Shown in pieces: positions 57,322 to 64,000 of a stretch of 64,000 bases of DNA. The notes below the pieces were generated by a model. It worked only from the letters and a program-made list of their open reading frames with translations. It was not told the origin of the DNA and did no database searches. Every line of letters starts with the position of its first letter. Position 1 is the first letter of the stretch. The position numbers were made by a program, and so were the translations under genes. The stretch is from CAWJJM01 sp963843275. Its GTDB lineage: Bacteria > Acidobacteriota > Thermoanaerobaculia > Multivoradales > JBCCEF01. The DNA is taken from positions 558,001 to 622,000 of the forward strand of contig CAWJJM010000004.1 of the NCBI GenBank assembly GCA_963843275.1, read 5' to 3'.

Positions 57322-58651
57322 TCACGCCTGCGGTCCGTGCCCCGGGGCGCCGCCGGCGCCCGGGCCGCCCTCGCCCTTCTTCGGCGCCACCTTGACGGCG
57401 GCGCCCTGCGTCAGGTCCTTCGAGATGGCGCGGTAGTTCCCCACCACCACGTCCTGCCCCGGCTCGATGCCGTCGAGCACCTCGATGTGGCTGTCGCTCT
57501 GGATCCCGGTCTTGACCTGGCGGGCGGCGGCGTGGCCGTCCTCGACCACCCACACCACCTGGACGAAGCCGTCCTTGTCCGGCTGGAGGTCGGGGGCCGC
57601 GGACGCTCCGGGGCCGTCGCCGTCCCCGCTCGGCCCCCGGTGCTCGCCACCGCCGCCGCCGACGAGCTGCTGCGGGGTGCGCACCGAGACGCTCTGGATC
57701 GGGACCGCCAGGGCGCTCGTCGCGCACGTCGGTGACGATGTCGGCGTTGGCCGTCATCCCGGGGCGCAGGTCGCCGCTCGGGTCCTTGATCGCCACCTTG
57801 ACCTCGAACTCGGTCTTCTGGTCGGTGGTCCCGGCCGCCGAGACGTTGGCGCTGTTGGCGATCTCGGTGACCTCGCCCTCGAAGGTGTGATCGGGCAGGG
57901 CGTCGACCTCGATCGTCGCCTTGTCGCCCAGCGAGAGCTGGACGACGTCGTTCTCGTCGACGTCGACCAGCGCCTCCATGCCCTGGAGGTTCGAGATCAC
58001 CATGATCACGTCGGACTGGAACTGCGAGCCGAGGGCGATCTCCCCGAGCTCCTTGTTGAGCTTGCTGACGGTGCCGGCCATGGGGGAGTAGATCGTCGTC
58101 TTCGACAGCGCGTCGCGGGCCTGCTTCAGGGCCGCCTGGGCCTGGGCGATGCCGTCGAGCGCGGCACGGTGGCGGGCGCGCTCCACCTCCTGGGCGGCGA
58201 AGGCGGCGTCGAGCGACGACTGCGACTCGAGGTCCTTGCCGTGCAGCTCGCGGGTGCGCTCGTAGTCCTTCTGGGTCTTGACCAGGTTCTCCTGGCTGAG
58301 CCGGGCCGACGCCTGCGCCGAGCGCAGGCTGGCCTCGGCGCTCTCGACCTCCGCCACGTAGCGCTCGCGGTCGAGCTGGGCGAGGAGCTGGCCCTTCTCG
58401 ACCCAGTCGCCCTCCGCGACCGGCAGCTTGATGATCTTGGCGCTGACGTCGGAGGTGATGTTCACCTGGATCACCGGCTGGATGCGCCCGATGGCGCTCA
58501 CCGTCTGCACGATCTCCTGGCGCTCGGCCGGCGCCACCTCGACCTCGAGACGGCCGTCGTCCTTCTTGCGCAGGAGGAAGAAGGCGCCGGCGGCCACCAC
58601 CGCCAGCACCGGGATCGCCACCCAGACAATGCGCTTCGTCTTCTTCTTCAT
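57322..58651 (-). CDS. Periplasmic membrane fusion protein (HlyD/MacA family), one frameshift
   Basis: About 442 residues. The anchor RIVWVAIPVLAVVAAGAFFL is followed by lipoyl-like halves (VSAKIIKLPVAEGDWVEKGQ, TIYSPMAGTVSKLNKELGEI) around a coiled-coil hairpin of roughly 90 residues (ASLRSAQASARLSQENLVKT). Then beta-barrel and membrane-proximal domains (GDKATIEVDALPDHTFEGEV). The frame shifts near 57715 after VTDVRDE. A Gly/Asp-rich insertion precedes the last domain. It should link the two downstream permeases to an outer-membrane channel. ATG 58651. Confidence 0.9.
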
Positions 58652-58774
58652 GGTCCCCGTGCTCCGTCTCTGCCATCTGCCGCAGAAGAAATCGAGAGGC
58701 CCGCCGGCGGCGGGCCCCGCATCCCCACAGTCCTTGTACGCGCGAAGGCGCCGCGGGTTCCGTCCGCCGGCGGA

Positions 58775-58780
58775 TAGACT
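58775..58780 (+). promoter_or_regulatory. TAGACT -10 element, probable leaderless start
   Basis: TAGACT is followed by GCCGCC and then GTG 58787; there is no ribosome binding site. Confidence 0.45.
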
Positions 58781-58786
58781 GCCGCC

Positions 58787-59557
58787 GTGCCCGACCCCGA
58801 CCCCTACTCGCGCGTCGAATACCGGCGCCTCATCGCCTGGCCGGCGCGCATCCGCCGGGAGTGGCCGCTGCTCGAGGCGGTGCTCGGCAGCGGGCCCACC
58901 CGCCGGGTCCTGGAGCTCGCCTGCGGCCCCGGCCAGCACGCCCGGGCCCTCGCCGACGCCGGCTTCGAGGTGGTGGCGGTCGACCGCTCCGAGGCGATGC
59001 TCGCCGCCGCCACCGAGGAGCCGGTGCCGCCGAACCTGACCTTCGTACGGGGCGACATGACGGCCGTCGACCACCTCGTGGAGGGCCCGTTCGGCGCCGC
59101 CCTCTGCCTCGGCAACAGCCTGCCCCACCTGCGGGACGAGGCGGCGCTGGCGGCCTTCGCCGGCTCCCTGGGCCGGGTGCTGGCGCCGGGTGCCCCGCTG
59201 CTGCTACAGATCCTCAACTACGACCGCATCCACGACCAGCGGGTCCGCTTCCTGCCGGTCAGCTTCCGCCCGCACGACGAGGGCGAGCTCGTGTTCCTGC
59301 GCCTGATGGACCCGCGGCCCGACGGGACGGTGTGGTTCTACCCCTCGACGCTGGTGCTGCGCCCCGGGACCGACCCGCCGCTCGTCCTCGAGCGCAGCCG
59401 CGAGGTGCGGCTGCGCGGCTGGCGGCGTGCCGAGGTGGTGGCGGCGCTCGCCGCCGGCGGCCTCGAGGTCGAGCGGGAGCTCGGCGGCTTCGACGGCGCC
59501 GGCTTCGCGGCGGCGGCCTCGCAGGACCTGGTCCTGGTGGCGCGGCGCGGCGACTGA
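58787..59557 (+). CDS. Class I SAM-dependent methyltransferase
   Basis: 256 residues. Motif I is VLELACGPGQHARALADAGF, followed by the acidic ribose contact VVAVDRSEAML, then LTFVRGDMTAV and AALCLGNSLPHL (motif IV region). The remainder is a beta-rich C-terminal part with ILNYDRIHDQRVRFLPV. The substrate is unknown; the family includes small-molecule methylases. GTG 58787 is preceded by TAGACT at six bases, and no Shine-Dalgarno site is present. Confidence 0.88.
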   Translation: MPDPDPYSRVEYRRLIAWPARIRREWPLLEAVLGSGPTRRVLELACGPGQHARALADAGFEVVAVDRSEAMLAAATEEPVPPNLTFVRGDMTAVDHLVEGPFGAALCLGNSLPHLRDEAALAAFAGSLGRVLAPGAPLLLQILNYDRIHDQRVRFLPVSFRPHDEGELVFLRLMDPRPDGTVWFYPSTLVLRPGTDPPLVLERSREVRLRGWRRAEVVAALAAGGLEVERELGGFDGAGFAAAASQDLVLVARRGD

Positions 59558-59616
59558 GCGGCGCCCGACGCTGCTATCGTCCGCCGATCCGCAACGTCGT
59601 CCCGAGGAGGAGCCCG

Positions 59617-60231
59617 ATGCCGAACCCGCGCACCCTGGCGCCGCTGGCGCTCACCCTGACCCTGCTGGCCGCCGCCGCCCCGGCGCGCGACCGCGACGCG
59701 CCCACCGCCCCCGGCACCTACCACGACTGGAACGAGGACCTCGACGAGGTGGTGATCGTCGAGACCTTCCACCTGGCCGACTACCAGCGCGTGGTGGTGG
59801 CCGACTTCGCCACCGACGGCGTGTCGCTGCCCGACCGCGACGACAACACCTTCGCGCCCGTGCAGGAGGTCCTCGCCGACGTCGCCGGCCCGCTGGCCGA
59901 CGGCCTGCGCGAAGAGCTCTCGGACCTGACCGTGGAGCGGCAGCAGGGGTCGGCCCCCACCGCGGCCGGCGTCCTGCTGCTGCGCGGCGAGGTCCTCGAG
60001 CTGGACCCCGGCTCCCGGGCGGCGCGCTACTGGGCGGGCTTCGGTGCCGGCGCGGCACGCTGCAAGCTGCACGGCGAGATCGTCGACGCCGCCAGCGGCC
60101 GGGTGCTGCTGCGCTGGACCCAGGAGCGCCGCTCCGGCGTCGGGGTGGGCGGCGGCAAGTACGTCAACCTGCTGCAGCGCAGCCTGCGGAAGATCGGCGA
60201 GGACCTGGGCGCGGGCCTGCGGCAGTTCTGA
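59617..60231 (+). CDS. Exported DUF4410-like protein
   Basis: 204 residues. Signal peptide APLALTLTLLAAAAPARDRD. The mature part has VVVADFATDGVSLPDRDDN and, near the end, SRAARYWAGFGAGAARCKLH with GEIVDAASGRVLLRWTQERR, the Gly-rich pattern of DUF4410 lipoprotein-like domains, here without a lipobox Cys. The role is unknown; relatives are periplasmic. GAGGAGG precedes ATG 59617, and TATCGT about 40 bases upstream is a possible -10. Confidence 0.75.
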   Translation: MPNPRTLAPLALTLTLLAAAAPARDRDAPTAPGTYHDWNEDLDEVVIVETFHLADYQRVVVADFATDGVSLPDRDDNTFAPVQEVLADVAGPLADGLREELSDLTVERQQGSAPTAAGVLLLRGEVLELDPGSRAARYWAGFGAGAARCKLHGEIVDAASGRVLLRWTQERRSGVGVGGGKYVNLLQRSLRKIGEDLGAGLRQF

Positions 60232-60319
60232 GGCGGCACCCGCCGCCCCCCCGCCCGGCGCACCTCGGGGCGGCCGCCGCGGCGTCGCGCGGCCGCGGCT
60301 CGTCTTCCTCGGGCGTCCG

Positions 60320-63288
60320 CTAGGAGTCGGCGGCGGGGAGCCGCGCCAGGGCGGCCGCGGTGGCGACGGTGTCGGGATGGTCGTCGCCCAGGCGCCGCCG
60401 GCGCACCTCGAGGGCGCGGCGGTAGAGGTCCGCCGCGCTGGCGGCGTCGCCGCGCGCCGCGGCCAGGCCACCCAGGCCGTCGAGCGCGGCGGCCACGTCG
60501 AGGTGGTCGGGACCGTGCGCCTTCTCGGCGATCTCCAGCGACCGGCGGACCAACCGCTCCGCCGCGTCCGCCTCCCCCCGCGGCGCCGGATCTCGCCGAG
60601 CAGCCGGTAGGTGAGCGCGGTGGTGGGGTGGCCGGCGCCCAGCGCGGCGTCCTCGACGGCCAGCGACCTCTCGAGCAACGTGCGGGCCTCGTCCAGCGCT
60701 CCCCGCCGGAGGAGCACCGCGCCCAGCTTCTCCATCACCTCGCCGGTCGCCGGGGACTCGGCGCCGGCCGCCGCGCCGACGACGGCGAGGGCCTGCCGCA
60801 GGTGCGCCTCGCCCGCCGCGCCGTGGCCCCGCTCGACCTCCGCCGCCCCCAGGCTGACCAGCGCCTGGCCGTACTCGAAGTGCTCCGTCCCCACCGCCTT
60901 GGCGACGATCTCGACCGCCCGCCGGGCGTGGTCCTCCGCCTCGGCCCAGCGCGCCTCCTTCAGGTACAGCTCGGCCAGCGTCCGGTGGCTGGCCCCGACC
61001 CAGAAGTGCTCCGGCCCGCGCCCCTGCTCGTCGAGGCGGAGCGAACGCAGCATGTGGGTCTCGGCCTCGGCGTAGTCGCCCTCGAGCATCAGCGCCCGCG
61101 ACAGGTTCTTCAGCGCCACCGACAGGCGCGGGCTGTCGGGGCCGAAGATGCGCTCGTAGATCGCCAGCGACTCGCGGAAGCCCGCCTCCGCCTCCTCCAG
61201 CCGGCCCTGACGGCCACGCAGCGCGGCCAGGTTGTCGAGGCCTTCCGCGACCAGCGAGCGGTCGTGGCCGTAGACCTTCTCGTAGATCGCCACCGAGCGC
61301 AGGTGGAGCGGCTCCTCCTCCTCGTAGCGGCCCACCCGCCCGAGGGCCGAGCCGAGCCGCGACAGGTTCTGCGCCACCTGCGGGTGATCCGGCCCCAGGG
61401 CCGCCTCGCGGATCGCCAAGGCCCGCCGGAAGAGGTCGATGGCGGTCGCGAAGTCGCCCTGCTGGTAGCGCAGGCTCGCCAGGTTGGCGAGGCTCGAGGC
61501 GACGGCGGGATCGGCCTCGCCGAGGGCGGCCCGCCGCACCTCCAGCGCGCGGCTCTCGAGCTCCACCGCCTCGTCGTAGCGGCCCAGCCGGCGGACCACG
61601 TCGGCGAGGTCGGAGGTCGCCGCGGCCCACTCCGCGTCCCGGGTGCCGACGCTGCCCGCGTAGAGGTCCCGGGCGCGCCGGAGCAGCGGCTCCGCGGCCG
61701 CCTCTTCGCCCGCGTCGCCGCGCAGCACCCCGAGCTGGTGGACCGCCCGGGCGACCTCGACGTCGCCGTCGCCGAGCAGGCGCTCCCGGGCTTCGAGCGC
61801 GCCCTCGAGCAGCGGCGCCGCCGCCGCGTAGACGCCGAGCTTGCGGTAGATGTCGCCGATCACCCCCATCAGGCGCGCCTTGACCAGCGGCCGGTCGGCG
61901 AGCTCGCCCTCGATGCGCTGGCGCCCGCGGTCGAGCAGCTCGCGCGCCGTCGCCTCCTCGCCGCGGGCCACCGCCGGGTCGGAGACCTCGAACAGCCCGA
62001 TCAGGAAGCGCGAGATCTGCCGCGACGTCTCGGCCTCGGCGACGGCGGCACGCTCGGCGCGGGTGGCGCGGACCGCCTGCCAGGCGGCCACCGCCGCGCC
62101 GGCGACGAGGGCGACCACGACCGCCGCCGCGGCCGCCACCGCCAGCCGGTGCCGCCGCACCAGCTTGGCGAGCTTGTAGGCGGTGCTCGGCGGGCGCGCC
62201 TCGACCGGGCGGTCGTCGAGATGGCGGCCGATGTCCGCCGCCAGCTCGGCCGGCGAGCCGTAGCGCCGCGCCGGCTGCTTCTCGAGCGCCCGCATGACGA
62301 TCCAGTCGAGGTCGCCGCGCAGCTCCCGCGCCAGCGACTCGGGATCGGTCCGCCGCACCCGCGCCGCCTCGCCGGAGGCCGCGCCGAGGCTGCTGAGCCG
62401 GGTGCTCGGCCGGGGCGGGTCGACCTCGCGGATGCGCCGGCGGATCTCGTGCGAAGGCCGCCCGGCGCAGCTCGTCGGGATCGAACGGCAGCACGCCGAC
62501 GACCAGCTCGTAGAGCAGCACGCCCAGGGCGTAGACGTCGGTGCGGGTGTCGACGTCGTCGCCGGCGCCGGCCGCCTGCTCGGGGCTCATGAACTCGGGC
62601 GTCCCCAGCAGCATGCCGTGCTGGGTGAACAGCGTGCGCTCGGTGAGGCGCTGGTCGATCGCCTTGGCGACGCCGAAGTCGATCACCTTGACCACCGGCC
62701 GCTCCCCCTCGATCGCGACCAGCACGTTGGAGGGCTTGACGTCGCGGTGGATGATGCCCTTGCGGTGAGCGTGCTGGATCGCCTCGCAGGCCTGCTGGAA
62801 GAGCTCCAGACGCTCGCGCAGGGGGAGCCGGCGGCGGTCGCAGAAGTCGGTGATGGGGACGCCGTCGACGTACTCCATGACGAAGTAGGGGCGCCCCGAC
62901 CCGGCGGTGCCGGCGTCGAGCACGCGCGCCACGTTGGGATGGCTCATCAGCGCCAGCGCCTGCCGCTCTCCCTCGAAGCGGGCGATCACCTGCTCGCTGT
63001 CCATCCCCAGCTTGATCAGCTTCAGCGCCACCCGGCGCCGGATCGGCTTCTCCTGCTCGGCCAGGTAGACGACCCCCATGCCGCCCTCGCCGATCTTCTC
63101 GACGACGCGGTAGGGGCCGATGCGGTCGGGGGTCGGCGCGGCGTCGGCGGCGCCCCCGCCGGGGGCGAGGGCCGCGGTGTCGCCCTCCTCGCCGATCCCC
63201 AGGAGCAGGAGGCACTGCGGGCACTCGTCCCCCGCAGGTCCGGGGGCAGCGGAGCGCCGCACTGGCTGCACGCGGGTCGGTCGCTCAT
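60320..63288 (-). CDS. Ser/Thr protein kinase with N-terminal zinc ribbon and TPR tail, three frameshifts
   Basis: About 988 residues. A short zinc ribbon (ACSQCGAPLPPDL...ECPQCLLLLG) precedes the Hanks kinase domain: GEGGMGVVYLAEQ, VALKLIKLG, GIIHRDVKPSNVLV, VIDFGVAKA and LLGTPEFMSPEQ. A membrane helix (RLAVAAAAAVVVALVAGAAV) follows, then at least ten TPRs of the kinesin-light-chain type (ALGPDHPQVAQNLSRLGSAL). Frameshifts lie at a five-C run near 63231, near 62452 and at a six-C run near 60576. ATG 63288 has GGAGTGA and lies five bases after the sigma-factor stop. The TPRs are outside or in the periplasm if the helix is transmembrane; partners unknown. Confidence 0.88.
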
Positions 63289-63293
63289 CACGT

Positions 63294-64000
63294 TCACTCC
63301 AGGCAGGAGAGCAGGAAGCGCAGCTCGTCGTCGATCCGGGCCTCGTCCTCCACCGTCTCGGCCACCTCCTCGCGCAGCAGCGCCCCGAAGCGGCGCCGCA
63401 GGCGGTGGACCGCCACCTTGACGGCGGACTCGGTCATCCCCAGCTCCGCGGCGACCTCGCGGTAGCGCGCGCCGCCGCTGCTGGTCAGGAAGCGGGCGAG
63501 GCGGCGCGAGCGCTCGGGGTTGCTCGCCGCCGCCAGCTCCGCGTCCAACCGCCGGCGGGCGTGGGCGAGCAGCTCGAGGGCCCAGCGGCGCGCGAACAGG
63601 CGGTCGGGGCTCGCCGCCGGGTCGGCCTCCAGGCGGTACCGGCTCTCGGCGTCGTCGAGATCGAGCGACTGCAGCGACACGCCGCCACCGCGCTTCTGGG
63701 CCGCGGCGCGCACCGCGACGTCGGAGAGGTAGTACTTGAAGGCGCCGAGGAGGAACGACCGGAAGCGGCCCCGGTCGGGGTCGGCGGAGCCCAGCGTCCC
63801 GCGCTCCAGCAGGTGGGAGAAGAAGCCCTGCACCAGGTCCTGCGCCTCGTCGGCGTCGCGGCCGCGGCGGCGGGCGAACACGTAGACCGGGTACCAGTAG
63901 CGCTCGCAGAGGGTGGCCAGCGCCGCCGCACCGTCCGGGTGGCCGCGGTCCCCCGCCGCCAGCACGAGGCTCCACCGCGTGGTGAGAAAGCGGCCCCCAC
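63294..64000 (-). CDS. ECF-type RNA polymerase sigma factor, truncated by window edge
   Basis: At least 230 residues are visible and the frame is open through base 64000. Region 2 is LCERYWYPVYVFARRRGRDA and DEAQDLVQGFFSHLLERGTL; region 4 is YREVAAELGMTESAVKVAVH with LRRRFGALLREEV. The sequence RFLTTRWSLVLAAGD upstream of GTG 63965 is typical of this family's N-terminus, so the real start is outside the window and GTG 63965 is internal. It precedes the zinc-ribbon/TPR kinase with five bases between. In this family no anti-sigma is required to be adjacent; kinase control is a plausible inference. Confidence 0.88.
   Translation of the reverse strand, partial: GGRFLTTRWSLVLAAGDRGHPDGAAALATLCERYWYPVYVFARRRGRDADEAQDLVQGFFSHLLERGTLGSADPDRGRFRSFLLGAFKYYLSDVAVRAAAQKRGGGVSLQSLDLDDAESRYRLEADPAASPDRLFARRWALELLAHARRRLDAELAAASNPERSRRLARFLTSSGGARYREVAAELGMTESAVKVAVHRLRRRFGALLREEVAETVEDEARIDDELRFLLSCLE

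Overview
This window is very GC-rich DNA from a bacterium, most likely an Acidobacteriota member (possibly a Thermoanaerobaculia-like lineage). That assignment is inference. It rests on an 'acidobacterial duplicated orphan permease' type FtsX/MacB protein, Ser/Thr kinases carrying PEGA or long TPR tails, an ECF sigma factor directly upstream of one of those kinases, and NAD-specific 1600-residue glutamate dehydrogenase. I see no phage, transposase, CRISPR array, rRNA or tRNA. No gene-free stretch exceeds about 300 bases.

Layout. 1-6.8 kb: 3' part of citrate synthase, then a minus-strand operon of PEGA-tailed Ser/Thr kinase, TPR/beta-propeller protein and TPR/PEGA/PDZ protein. 6.9-22.3 kb: mixed housekeeping and envelope genes (ketopantoate reductase, cardiolipin synthase-like protein, EEP hydrolase, OmpR-type two-component pair, eight-loop EF-hand protein, flavin monooxygenase, HEAT-methyltransferase fusion, Nramp-UspA fusion, GT39-like glycosyltransferase). 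22.4-26.6 kb: an NtrB/NtrC-like pair followed by palindromic sites, a textbook sigma-54 promoter, an exported rubrerythrin and a DUF2231 membrane protein. 26.6-28.1 kb: VOC protein divergent from a MarR regulator, and a Mut7-C protein. 28.2-38.4 kb: the most striking part, a complete anaerobic benzoyl-CoA dearomatisation operon (had, oah, dch, tetR, bcrC, bcrB, bcrA, bcrD; minus strand, mostly 4-base overlaps) flanked by two paralogous monohaem cytochrome c genes. 38.5-47.9 kb: NatAB-like ABC exporter, a nucleotidyltransferase/HPr-kinase-like pair, XRE regulator, orphan permease with a sigma-54 promoter, MutS-like ATPase. 47.9-64 kb: NAD-glutamate dehydrogenase, L,D-transpeptidase, flavodoxin-like oxidoreductase, MacAB-type export genes, SAM methyltransferase, DUF4410-like protein, zinc-ribbon/TPR Ser/Thr kinase and an ECF sigma factor cut by the window end.

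How the genes work together. BcrCBAD reduces benzoyl-CoA to the 1,5-dienoyl-CoA using ATP and reduced ferredoxin; Dch hydrates it, Had oxidises the alcohol and Oah opens the ring to 3-hydroxypimelyl-CoA. The embedded TetR gene and a perfect palindrome upstream of had suggest effector-relieved autoregulation. The ferredoxin, its reductase and the CoA ligase are not in the window.

Sequence quality. Many otherwise conserved genes are split by single-base indels, often in C/G runs, with dense clusters at 22.4-26.2 kb and 48.6-50.4 kb. I treat these as probable sequencing or assembly errors and give whole-gene coordinates. A recurring TAnnnT hexamer 6-7 bases before start codons of genes lacking a Shine-Dalgarno sequence suggests leaderless transcripts are common here.
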